Assembly: GCA_949317995.1 (NCBI GenBank)
Contig: OX439040.1
Location: forward strand, 28,560,030-28,624,029
Length of the DNA: 64,000 nucleotides
Reading direction: 5' to 3'
Source of the DNA: Acholoe squamosa
Taxonomy: Eukaryota; Annelida; Polychaeta; Phyllodocida; Polynoidae
Position 1 is the first letter of the stretch; the number at the start of each line of letters is the position of its first letter. The position numbers and the translations under genes were made by a program. The notes under the pieces are model-generated. The model had not been told where the DNA came from and did no database searches. It saw only the letters and a list, made by a program, of their open reading frames with translations. Positions 43,040 through 54,453 of this stretch are shown in pieces.

Positions 43040-43906
43040 TGTGCTGTAGCCACTTTAAATCAAGTCAAAACATCGAGTCAAAACACGTTTATCCCAACTC
43101 TGCAGCAGACGCCTAGTCTCTGCATGAAACATAGTTACTCCAGCCACCTATACTCCAGACAAGGCATAGGGATCCCCTTCCCAGCAGCCTCTGCGAGTAA
43201 ACCTTCCCACAGTGCACCCTGATTGTAAACATTCCCATCATGCAGCTGAAAAGCTGCGTTCTGATTGGTCTAGAAGTGCTGCAGTTCCTGTTGCAATACT
43301 TTGTGGGAAGGGTGCAAAGAACTGTGGGAAGGCTCCACAGGAAGTGGCCTTTTAAGGCCACGGGACTGGTGGTTGGAGGCGTCTGAGTTGTATATAAGCA
43401 GATGAGCTGACCAAACAGGCAGGAGATAGAATGTAATGCTCTTCCTGTGAGGACTGACCATACTTACTGCTGGGATACACAGGGTTGGACTGTGTAAGTA
43501 TTAACCTTTGGACTTAGTCATGTTGCTGCAGCACACACCTAGGGTTGGTTCATGCTCATCATATTGGAGTTGTACTTGTGACCACTTAGATTGGAACTCT
43601 ACTTTGTACTTGTGATTATCACCATCCTTGCTCAATTGAACCAACTACCTGCGAGCAAGACTTCTGTGACTTGAAGTGGATATTACAATAAATATTGGAA
43701 CTTTAATCGGCGGATTGCGAGTGTTGTAAGGTCATGGAGAGATGAACGCCTTCTTGCCCTTCCTCTACCACTTCCTTTAGAACAACGAATTAAACCCCTG
43801 AATTAATAAAATAGTAACCAGCAAACAAGCATCACAACAATCAAACCATTTGAGCTAGCTACCCTTCCACAGACATCCACAACATCCGTTCACCTACTAC
43901 CGTTCA
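43040..43906 (+). repeat. LTR-1, 3' LTR of copy D
   Basis: An 867-bp LTR. TATATAAG is at 43391-43398, a GTAAGT donor at 43494 and AATAAA at 43687-43692. TGTGGGAA-type sites are at 43204-43211 (reverse), 43302-43309 and 43323-43330, all within 190 bases upstream of the TATA box, with a CAGCTG E-box and an ATTGG (CCAAT) element between them. Confidence 0.85.
43204..43330. promoter_or_regulatory. Cluster of CSL/Su(H)-type TGTGGGAA sites in LTR-1
   Basis: Three exact TGTGGGAA octamers occur in 127 bases. (C/T)GTGGGAA is the established recognition sequence of CSL (RBPJ/Suppressor of Hairless), the DNA-binding partner of Notch. The sites recur in the other LTR-1 copies, and one recurs in the internal promoter of copies B and D. 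Confidence 0.5.
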
Positions 43907-44020
43907 ATACCACATATATTATCAAATACAGTATGTTTGTGTTGGAAACAAAATATAAGTATTCATAATTTTCGAAGTAAAGAAATTGCTTCTCAATTTC
44001 TTTAAATAACTGCCCGTGGG
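43907..44020 (+). other. Pre-LTR sequence repeat
   Basis: Matches the last bases of the copy D 3' UTR (about 42950-43039). It introduces a further partial LTR, so part of another element copy follows copy D. Confidence 0.55.
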
Positions 44021-44409
44021 TGTCCTGTAGCCACTTTTAATCGAGTCAAAACATGTTTATTCCAACTTTGCAGCAGACGCTTAGTCTCTGCACGAAACAT
44101 AGCTTACTCCAACCACCTACACTCTAGACAAGGCATAGGGATCCCCTTCCCAGCAGCCCCTACGAGTAAACCTTCCCACAGTGCACCTTGATGGTAAACA
44201 TTCCCATCATGCAGCTGAAAGGCTGCCCTCTGATTGGTCTAGAAGTGCTGTAGTTCCTGTTGCAATGAGCTGTGGGAAGGGTGCAGGGATCTCTGGGAAG
44301 GTACAACAGGAAGTGGCCTTATTAGGGCACGGAGCTGGTGGTTGGAGGTGACTGGAGTTGTATATAAAGTAGACTCCCTGGCCAAGCAGGCAAGAGACTG
44401 TTATGCTCT
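44021..44409 (+). repeat. LTR-1 fragment, interrupted
   Basis: A diverged LTR-1 start (TGTCCTGTAGCC) running to just after the TATA box (near 44361). It is cut at 44409 by the second retroelement family. The rest is not in the window. Confidence 0.75.
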
Positions 44410-44776
44410 TGTAATGGTTTGGTATTACGATTTGGTTGGTTCGGGCCTTACTGATCAGGAAAGAAGGAGTAAGGCCGTAATTCAAGTGTATGCCAACGGA
44501 TGTTTTATTACATAAGACACTCACGGCTACCCGGAAGATGGTAAAGGGCAGCTAATATTAATCACAGATGTTATATGGTCAGAGGCCAGGAGGGCCTCTG
44601 ATGTAGCGGCTGAGCCCCGGTCTTTATATACGGACCAAGGTGTTCGTCGTCAGATGTCCCCACAGGCCCGTATCGGTGCTGCCACCTATCCGGAACCTGA
44701 GGAACACCCAACGACTGGACTCACCCGCCACGCAAGACGGTACCCATTACTATGGCTATAACGACATACCTCTACA
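44410..44776 (-). repeat. LTR of the older Gypsy-2 copy
   Basis: A 367-bp LTR on the minus strand, TGTAGAGGTA at 44776 to TTACA at 44410. It is homologous to the LTRs at 45961 and 55551 in opposite orientation. A purine tract (GGGGGAGTAG) precedes its start. Confidence 0.8.
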
Positions 44777-45960
44777 CTACTCCCCCAGACATTAGGAAGG
44801 AGTTATAACTATTATATTATTATATAGGGATAACATTACAATATGTCTTTACCCTAATAATAGAGGTATAACCATAAATATAACATTAACATCGTTTAAA
44901 GTATCATATGAAAGGTATTTAACATAATCGATAGTAATAATAGTTACAAATGACCAAATAGGAAAAGTCGATACAGTTCGACAATGTGGAAAAGTAACAG
45001 ATGTTTGTAGCAAATCTGAAGTACTGAATTAAACCACATAATAATATCCTAATGAGTTCGTTATTATTATTAACATAGTAACTCTATAGTCTTGATAAAG
45101 ACTTTTAACGTAACTATACTATCTAATGATACATTTTGAGTTATATACACTTAATCCGTTTGAGGTTCTATATTAGAAACCTTATGATATGTAACCGTTA
45201 TAATCTTATACACTTGAAAAATGAATAAAGTAACATAAATCACTTCGTCATGCATTTAAATAACCACCATAGCACCAGATAATTATTATTATACAAAAAT
45301 ATGTCACGTAGGATAACTATGACAATCTGATGTTTATGTAATAACCGTATGAAGTATGCGATATCATATCGTATTACTATAAATATACATTTAGATCTTA
45401 CATTCATAAGAATAGTGAGGTTATAAACATGACAATATATGTACAAAATAGTAATGATGTCTTGTGCTGAAGTCTTCCGGATGCCTTGTAGGTAGGTGGT
45501 GTGGTCAGCTAACCACGGGATGGACGTGCTAGAGTCTATTGTTATCCAGTCGATATTATATATAAACATGGTAGTTGAAATAGGGGCAGCTACCCACAAT
45601 CCTCTAGAAGTGCTATAGTTCATTATTAAATCCGAATGGTGTGAAGTAAGTAATCTGGTGGTCAACATGTAGTAATAATAGTCCATTTGTGTGTAGTTGA
45701 CATAGTTGTAGTCCAAAATAGTTGATCCGGAAGTAAATTAACAGGGTAAATAAGTCCATTCGGTACATCAGCAGATTATGTCGTATAAGTCCATCCAGTA
45801 TAGTGATCAGGAACAGTTAACAGCAGGCATCAAGGTAACGTATCAGCATCCGGAGGTAACTTTCAGCAACATTACTACTATTGGATTTTTTAAATATAGT
45901 TCCTAATCTGAATAGAACTTTCAGGATATAATAATAAATATATTTCCTGAATTAGACTAT
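44777..45960 (-). other. 3' region of the older Gypsy-2 copy
   Basis: AT-rich 3' region homologous to about 54340-55550 of the plus-strand copy in reverse. Decayed remnants of the ORF3 C-terminus are at about 45850-45960. Reading frames here are artefacts. It is interrupted at 45960 by the younger copy and continues at 55920. Confidence 0.7.
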
Positions 45961-46321
45961 TGGAGAGGTACGTTAATATAATAGTGTTGGGTACCGTCTG
46001 GCGTGGCGGGTGAGTCCAGTCGTTGGATGTTCCTCAGGTTCCAGATAGGTGGCAGCACCGATCCGGGTCTGTGGGGACATCTGACGATGAACACCTAGGT
46101 CTCTATATAAGGGCCGGGGCTCAGCCGCTACGTCAGAGGCCCTCCTGGCCTCTGATCTTGTAACATCTAATCATAATAGCTGCCTTCTACCATCTTCCGG
46201 GTAGCCGTAAGTGTCTTATGTAATAAACCATCCGTTGGCATACACTTGAATTACCGCCTTACTCCTTCTTTCCTGATCAGTAAGGCCCGAACCAACCAAA
46301 CCGTAATAACAAACCATTACA
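45961..46321 (+). repeat. Gypsy-2 5' LTR
   Basis: 361 bp. TATATAAG at 46104-46111, AATAAA at 46222-46227, ends TTACA. It differs from the 3' LTR by a 4-base gap and scattered substitutions, including TGG for TGT at its first bases. Confidence 0.85.
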
Positions 46322-46322
46322 T

Positions 46323-46335
46323 TGGTGCCGTGACC
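46323..46335 (+). promoter_or_regulatory. Gypsy-2 primer-binding site
   Basis: TGGTGCCGTGACC begins one base after the LTR. Its first 11 bases are complementary to the 3' end of typical eukaryotic tRNA-His (ending CACGGCACCA), the likely primer. Confidence 0.65.
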
Positions 46336-46346
46336 AGTTAATTCTG

Positions 46347-49298
46347 GTGTATAGCCCGGACGTTATAACGTCCGAACGGCTAGTTCATGGGTTAGACAGC
46401 CTCGCGGAAGCTAACCCTGAAGGGCAATCAACCGCCCAAGAGAATGGCAATGGGTCATTGTTGATCCATACCCATTCGAACTCGCAGGATGTAGACACTG
46501 CATCCTGGAGAGATCCCGGACCTCACTATAAGATGGATAGTGAAGAGAACATACCAGACTCTGTACGGAGGGAACAATCCATACAGAGAAAGGGTAATTT
46601 AATGAGTCAACAATCACTTGTCGACGAATTAAGTAATTCGATGTTCGAAGTTGGTGGAAGCACTAACCCAGAACATCCGGCACCTATGCCAAAGAGGGTT
46701 ATGTTTGGAAAATTACCATACAGTATACCCAGACCCGGACTACCGATACTAGATTACAGCGCCATAGACGGCGACGTAACATATGCGGTACCGGAAGGTG
46801 AGGAATTTAAAGAACCGGATGTCCTGTTGTTAAACGAAACCTATGTAACTTTGAAGGAGAATCTAAATACCTTGATCAAAACAAAAGATGAAGTAATCGA
46901 TGAAAAACTGCATCTAGAAGAAGACTTAATCGGTATGCGAAATGAATTCGAAACCAGAAAGAGTGAATACATGAAAGAATTAGAAAGTGAAGAGATAAAA
47001 CTTCAAGAGATGAGAAAGTCATTCAATAAAGAATATGACAATAGACACACTCGTATCCAGACATACATAGATACGAACGATCAATTAAGTCTTGATAAGG
47101 CGAATTACAAATCCAAAATAAGCCAATATCAAAGCGAATTGGATAAATTGAAACTTCAGTGCAGTAAGCAAGCTGAAGACAATGAAACTATCCGGATGGG
47201 CATTATAGCTTATAATAAACAACTGGAAGAGGATAGACAGAAACTCACGAATGAGCTTCAGGAACTGCAGACTACTGCAGTAACTCTAGATAAATACATA
47301 GAAGCCGCACAACTGACTATAGGTACTATAGATCCAAATGTGGTCTCTACAATGTTGGCGAATACATCCCAAGATGTAACTCCTACCAGATACAACCCAT
47401 TCATTGCTGATGGGGCAGACAAAAATGTAGTTTCCGGAATTTATAAAAAAACGGACCATTCCGCATCCAGCGGAGTAGGTGCTCCAAATAGTATTACTAT
47501 ACAAGTAGGAACTGACAAGGGACACACCAACAGTGCACCTACACCTCAGGCACCGGTGCTTGATACGATTGTAGGTCCGGCACCACCAATACCAGATTTG
47601 AGTCATAAAACTAAAGCGACTCACGTTGGTACAGCTAGTGTACATATAACTACACCAGTAGCTCAACCACATGTACTGGGACCAGTGAGAAATTTACTTA
47701 CACCACCTTTGTATTTCTCTCAACCCGGACATAGCACACCAGCAGGTTCAAGATTGCCTAACCGGCCCTCGGGTCAGAGCAATGTACCTAATGGTGGACG
47801 ATTCCCTAGACCGAATCCTCCACAACCTAATGTGGTAGGGGATACTCCTCATGGATATAGTAATAACTATAACTAGGCAGGAGGAAGTAACTACCATTAT
47901 GGGAATACGTATAACCAGGGAACGAATCAAAATAATTCCAATCCCAGGTCTGCATCTTCCGGAACATCTGGAAATGCTGGTTATAGAGGTGGGTATCCTA
48001 ACGGTCCGTCCGGGAACTACCCCAATAATGGTCCACCCGGAGGTGATCCCCCAGGCGGTCCTGGTGGATCTGGATCCGGAGGATCAGGATCGGGAGGAGA
48101 CGGCAGGAAACCAAACAGGAGAACATCCATGCCTGCAGGGATGCAAAACATCTTTGATAGAAGCCAATGTATCCAAAATTTGGGCATTGACTGCTACCGT
48201 CAGGGAGCAGATGGCATGGAAGTCATGAACTGGAGCATGCGAGAAGCAGACAGACTACGAGGATGTAATAGTCTGGCTCGTAGACAGGCAAGGATACCCC
48301 CTCCCTATGATTCGAATGATCCATGGAAGGATAGGTATCACGCTTTTGTCGATGAAGTCAACTGTAGTGGTTGGACAAAAGAAGAAGCTCTGCCTTACTT
48401 AATCTGTTGGTTGAACAAAGGCGGAAAAGTAGCCCTCAATCAGTGAAGAGCAGCATACGGAATATACGGCACCTATGATCAATTGGTCGAGTGTGCCGCG
48501 TACCTATTTGGTTCAATCGTTAGAGAAGATCCGTGGGTAAGCTTTAAGAAAAGGACTCAGAAACCTAAAGAATCTCATAAAGTCTTTGGTTTGGAGCTAC
48601 AGGACTTGTTATCCAAGGCACGTCCGAATTGGGCTCATGATGATGACTGCTATTTGCAAGAATTATTCACACAATTCTATAGTGGATTGCGAGATCCAGA
48701 TCACAAACAAGTAGTTTGGGATTCTTGGAAGGATGATACATCTTTCACTGACCTCTTTATATCAATCGATGGACATGATATGAAGAAAAGGTTAGTGGGT
48801 TTAGGACCGAACCCAGTGCGAGCAGCTCCACTACAATATGGAGGTGCCCCCGCACAGGTATATGAGACTTCCCAATTGGCCCCAGTTGACTTGCAAGAAG
48901 CTGACCAGGAAGACGAGTATGTTTCCGATGAAAATGGAAAATATATTGGTTCAGTCCAGGTAGCTGGAAAGTACTACCGACAGAAACGGTATAGAAAAGT
49001 GTATCCGAAAGGAAAAGGAGGGTCTGCTGCTAATAAAATAGCTTCCGGACCAATTCAAGGTGGTAGCATGACATCTACAGTCACTCCTACCATAGCAGCC
49101 GCTGCTGCTCCAACGAATCTGGTAGAGACATTGATAGCCGGATTGACAGAGGCTCTGAAAAGACCTCGGGTTGATAAATCTCAAAGGAGATGTTTCAGAT
49201 GCCAGAAATTAGGACACTATGCATCCGAATGTATGGCTGAGAAACCTGTCCCTCGTAGACAGGAAGGTGTCTCTGGTCTAACTGCAGAGGAAAACTAA
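46347..49298 (+). pseudogene. gag: Gypsy-2 Gag (two in-frame stops)
   Basis: One long frame of 984 codons with stops at 47874-47876 (TAG) and 48444-48446 (TGA). The first ATG in frame is at 46533. The N-terminal half has a long charged coiled coil (about 46830-47320). A Pro/Gly/Asn-rich linker follows (47700-48120), then a helical capsid-like region (48130-48800). A CCHC knuckle CFRCQKLGHYASEC lies near the C-terminus at about 49192-49235. The coiled coil before capsid makes this Gag unusually long. Confidence 0.8.
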
Positions 49299-49312
49299 GG
49301 AGGGGTCCCCCT

Positions 49313-52300
49313 ATGGGCAGAGAAGGGGATCCCAGTGACAAATCTTGCCATGATATCACCATGCGTAACGATAGTTCGCATAAAGTAGCAAACTCGCCTA
49401 ACGCCGAGGTGGTTGTAGACACCCGGAAGGTTAGGGAAGCTGATATAACAGGTGCCCATGGAGCACAGGGGAAACCCAATATCAGTGACGAGGTAGGCGG
49501 CTATGAGTTAGCCAGGGTTGGTAGTGCCCACCTACCCCCGGGTCATCCTTGTCTGGAATACCTGAAAGGATGTGGATTGACTCCAGGTGTGAACAATGAC
49601 GTCCCAATCGTCAGGGACATGCCCTCTGTTCTAAACGGAAGGCGGTGGTATGTTTGCCTCACTGTTAACGGGAGATCTGCCGAATTTCTTATGGATACGG
49701 GTGCTAGCCACTCCTGTATCTCCAAGAGGTTCTATGATCTTATTCTGAATGAACACGATACTCTCATATCGGGAGGAAATGCTCAGACGGCCGATGGCAG
49801 TACCATGCAAACGTATGGAAGAACTTGTGTGAAGTTTCAATTGGATGGAATACATGACTATGTCATGAGTGCCACCGTTGCGGATATAGCAGATGAGGGG
49901 ATACTCGGGTTGGATTTTGCATCCCTGTATGGGGTGGTTTTAGAACCACAATCAGGAGTGTTAAGTGTGAAATACCCGTATCCTGTAAAGGTTAGGTGCG
50001 TACTAAGACAAGTAAGTAGTATGGCTAATGTAGCACATACTGTGCGAATTCCCGCAGGTGTAGCCTGTGATGTGCTTGTGAGAAGCGATCCTGCAATGCG
50101 CAATAAGCCTGCAGTGATAGAACCGGATGTAGTTACTTTGTCAAGCATCGGATTAATTTCCGTAGACACTATAGTAGCGAATGCATCCTGGTCGGTAGTA
50201 CCTGTTTCCAATACTGGAAACACTACTATCAACCTGAAAAAGGGACAAGTTTTTGGGAGTGTAACGCTGTCAGAAACGGTAACGTATAGTGAGTTAAACT
50301 TACCAAAGGTGATAGAAGACGATGAAATTTCGGATGACTTGCTTAAGTTGTATGAAGAAACTTCATTAGAAGATCCGGAACATCGGAAAGAGTTTCATGA
50401 CTTGCTCTGTCAGTATAGAACTGCCTTTGCCAAACCTGGTGAAAAACTAGGTACGACAAATAAGGAAGAACACAAAATAGATACTGGAGATGCGGAACCC
50501 ATTAAAATACTGTATAGGCGGTTACCTTTAGCGAAAAAAAGAGTAGCTGAAGAGGAAATAAACAAGATGTTGGATCAGGATGTAATAGTCCCATCCAATA
50601 GTCCATGGAGTAGTCCTGTATGTATTGTAACCAAAAAAGATGGTACTATACGCTTTTGCATAGACTACAGGAAGTTGAATGGAGTAACGAAAAAGAATTC
50701 GTATCCATTACCGAGAATAGACGAAACCATTGACTCCTTAGGAGGTAACAGTTGGTTTTGTACCCTAGACTTGCAATCAGGATACTGGCAAGTGGGAATG
50801 AATCCATCAGATATGGAAAAGACAGCATTTTCGAGTCATATTGGACTATTCCATTATAACATAATGCCATTTGGCTTGTGCCATGCACCAGCTACATTTG
50901 AAGCAATGATGGAAACTATATTAAGTGATTTATTGTGGAAACGGTGTTTAGTATATCTAGACGATGTAATAATCTTCGGAAAAACATTCGAAGAGTGTTC
51001 TAACAATCTCAAATTGGTATTAGAATGTATTATTTCCAATGGTCTCAAATTGAAACCTAAGAAATGTCACATGTTTAGAAAGTCCATAAATTATTTCGGC
51101 CGCATCATCTCAGATGAAGGAATAAAAGCTGATCCCGATAAAATCAAATCAGTTACGAATTGGAGTAGACCTAACTCACCTAAAGAAGTGAGATCATTCT
51201 TAGGCTTCTGTTCCTATTACAGGGAGTTTATTCCAAATTATTCTAGAGTCAGTTACCCATTACAAGTAATAGCTAATTGGACTCCAGGAAGTACCAAGGA
51301 AAGATTTCCTTGGACGCATGAACAAGAATCTGCTTTCCAAAAGCTAAAAGATCTGTTCACGAGTACTCCCGTATTGCAATATCCGAATGAGACAGATCAT
51401 TTCACACTGGATACGGATGCTAGTAATGACAGCATTGGTGCTGCCCTTTCGCAAGTCCAAAATGGAAGAGAGGTACCAATTGCCTTTGCTAGCAATACAC
51501 TGAGTAAAACTCAACGCAATTACTGCACTACCAAGCGAGAGCTGTTAGCAGTAGTTGTATATACAAAGAAGTTCAAACATTTCTTATGGGGAACGGACTT
51601 TACTTTACGTATGGATCATTCCTCTTTAAGATGGTTATTGAACTTCCGAGATGCTGAAGGTATGTTAGGTCGATGGTTGGCCCATTTATCCGAATACGGG
51701 CTTGAACATCGCCAAATTCAGCATAGACCCGGAGTTAAGCATTTAAATGCTGATGCTTTGTCTCGAATAGCAATTCGGAAATGTGATAATCCGGATTGTA
51801 CTGATTTTGGAGCTCACAGGGCAGTGTTAGCAGGGATTCGAAGGCCCTTCGAACCCCTAGTTGCCAGTGTACTGGATTGGTCTATGGATCACATACGACG
51901 TTTCCAGGAAGCTGACTCGATAACTGCACAGCTACTGCAATTGGTACCAAAGGGTATACGTCCAGCTAGACCGGAGGTCTCCCTGGAAAATCGAGAAATG
52001 AGAAGGTTTCTTGCTCAATGGACTGAGCTTGAAGTCCGGAAAGGCGTGTTATACCGTTGGAAGCCATGTAATAATGCAAGTGGTTATACCACATGCAATG
52101 AGACATGACATTATGTATTTCTGTCATGGGCATCGGACCAGTGGTCATTTCGGAAGGAAGCGCTCATTAGCACGACTTTCTAAGAAGAACTATTGGCCCG
52201 GCATGTCACGAGACTTGCAAAGATGGGTAACCACCTGTCCGGACTGTTGTAAAAACAAACTCGGGATGGGCAAACTTCCCCTATCCCAAGAACTCTTCGG

Positions 52301-53457
52301 AGTTAGATTCGCAAGAATCGGGGTAGATATCATTAGTGGACTTAATACAACCGCTAATGATAATACCTGTATGATAGTGTGTGACTACTACATGAAATAC
52401 ACCAAAGTATTTCCACTACCGGACCACAAAGCAGTCACTTGTGTCGAGGCCTTCGTAAAAGGTTGGGTACTGACTTTTGGTGTACCACTAATGCTACACA
52501 AGGCAGAGAATTCGAATCGAATCTCTGGCAATGTATGTGCGAATACTTGGCTATCTGCAAAACTAGAACCAATCCGTATAGGCCACAAAGTGACGGATTG
52601 GTCGAAAGGTTCAATAGAACCCTTATTCAGGTCCTAAAGTCACTTGTTATTGAATATATGGACCACTGGGACGAGCAATGTCATTTTGCGACACATGCTT
52701 ACAACAGTACGGTACATTTAAGTACCAACTGTACTCCGAATCTTCTAGTTTTCGGAGAGAATCTAATAATGCCTGCAGACTTAGTATTTGGAGTCGTAGG
52801 AATGGACCCGGAACTACCTTGTCATGTAGTTTTCGTCGAATGTTTAAGAGACAGATTCAAAAAAGCATACGAGTCTGTCCGAATTGATTTGGAGAAAAGT
52901 GCCAGAAAGTTGGATATGATACCGATCTAAAGCATCGGAAATTCCAGTCCGGAGATAGTGTTCTAAGACTACATGAACCACTTAGAGACATAAAATTAGC
53001 GTCTAATTGGGACGGTCCTTTTACAATAACCCAAGTTATTAGTGATTGTACCGTAATTATTAAATCAGACCTTGGTCGACTTTATAAGTCAAATGTGGCT
53101 AGACTGAGGAAATGGTCTGGGAGGGAGACCTCCACAGAAATGTATGGTGAAGGATTCGAAAAGATTTTGAATCGGAACCAGATAGTAGACCAGGTAAAGA
53201 ACCCGATACCAAAAAGAGGCCGGGGTAGGCCTAAAAAGGTATCTGAATCAGTGCCACCCACGCCAACACCGATTAAGCGTGGGGGAGTTAAAAAAGTCTC
53301 GGCAGGTGAAGACAAGAAGAAGAGGAAAGGTGTTTTGAAGGCCAAGAAACACCTAGCAAAAGCTCTTCAGACTGTCAGGTCCGAAAAGGAACTATCCAAG
53401 AAGGGGATATACGGCCGCCGCAGCCCTCGAATTGACCCAAGGACTGCTGTGACCTAA
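49313..53457 (+). pseudogene. pol: Gypsy-2 Pol (frameshifted in integrase)
   Basis: Open from 49313 to 52108: protease (LMDTGAS), RT (YLDDV near 50955), RNase H (TDASN, then TTKRELLAVV). Integrase follows in shifted frames: HHCC domain (52110-52260), core with the second Asp region lost in a frameshift near 52495, ERFN Glu near 52605, then a GPF module near 53010. A basic tail with the AT-hook-like RGRGRPKK at about 53215-53240 ends the protein. It starts in the -1 frame just after the Gag stop. Typical Ty3/gypsy order. Confidence 0.85.
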
Positions 53458-53830
53458 CCTGTATACACAACGAGTGTAATGTTTACATTTAGAACGGATG
53501 GCAACTGACCCGAAAGGCTTATTTGTCACCGCCGTATGATGTACCAGTGGGTAGTGGACGGATAATCCGGTGGATTTGCTTAAGCTTTCCATAAACTCCA
53601 CTTAAATCCCCAGACGAGTCATCGGCGTGAGCGATAATTACCTAAAAACAATCAGTTTGTTTATGTTCCACTTGTAGCACGTGCGTTCCTGCATGACGTC
53701 ACCGTGTCCAGTCTCGGCTGACCTCGTGACACCACTAGCTGGCGAGGAAATGACGTCATGAAAGCTGGCTTGTCGCCATATTGTTTTTCGACAGCATTCA
53801 GGACGGGCGAGTGATCGCCCTTCTTTTGAA
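53458..53830 (+). other. Spacer between Pol and ORF3 of Gypsy-2
   Basis: No sense ORF. The opposite strand is open here as part of a 207-codon frame (53661-54284) that mostly mirrors ORF3; I do not accept it as a gene. Confidence 0.4.
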
Positions 53831-54453
53831 TTTCTGTCGATAAACGATCCAGGCGAACCTCCAGAGTCGGTCTCTTAGTAGGCAGCTCCATTAAGTGTCG
53901 GCCCCGGCGCCGTGAAAGCCGGGAAAAGGAGTATTTGACTCCCGAGGTGATTCCTTCAGTCATGGATGAGGAATCCGTAGCAGCAGCCAAGCTATCCAGT
54001 GACCCGGATAAGCTGACTCCGTCCGTAGAAGCTTTTCCGGAAGCTTTGTCACCTGTTACACAGGCGGAAAGCGAGTTGATGGAAGTGGAGGAATCCGCTG
54101 ATCGCTCGTTTGAAGAAAAGTTGGCTTTATTCTCGCTGAATGAGCCAGCGAAACTGTTGTCACCACTTCCCACCGATGGATCTGGAGACGCTGCGAACCC
54201 CGAAGCAGCAGCAACCGAATCTGAAACTGCCCAAGTTGACGGATCCAAGGACCAATGGAAGCCAGCCCTGGCTGACCCGTTCACAGCGGACTATGATGGT
54301 CGGTACCTGTATGTCCATCCAGACTTAATTCCGGACATATATTCATTATTATATCCTGAACGTTCTATTCGGATTAGAACCCATATTTATAAAAATCCGA
54401 TAGTAGAAATGTTGCTGGAAGCTACCTCCGGATGCTGTTACGTTAAAACCTGA
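53831..54453 (+). CDS. Gypsy-2 ORF3, unknown acidic protein
   Basis: An open frame from about 53831; the first ATG is at 53962 (MDEESV), giving about 163 residues. It starts with an Arg-rich stretch if read upstream of the ATG, then is acidic (DDE, MEVEESAD), and ends with a more structured segment (FTADYDGRYLYVHPDL onward). Remnants of the C-terminus are in the older copy at 45850-45960. No membrane segment. It occupies the position of env in other elements but does not look like one. Possibly a spliced exon. Confidence 0.45.

Noticed and set aside
45240..45716. 158-codon minus-strand frame
   Set aside because: It lies in the AT-rich 3' region of the older Gypsy-2; the matching part of the younger copy is not open in the same way.
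47851..48228. Apparent separate ORFs in the Gypsy-2 Gag region
   Set aside because: The Gag frame continues through two in-frame stops, and the linker between is Gag-like.
53661..54284. 207-codon minus-strand frame in Gypsy-2
   Set aside because: It mostly mirrors ORF3, and the sense frame has better support from the second copy. Not excluded for 53661-53930.
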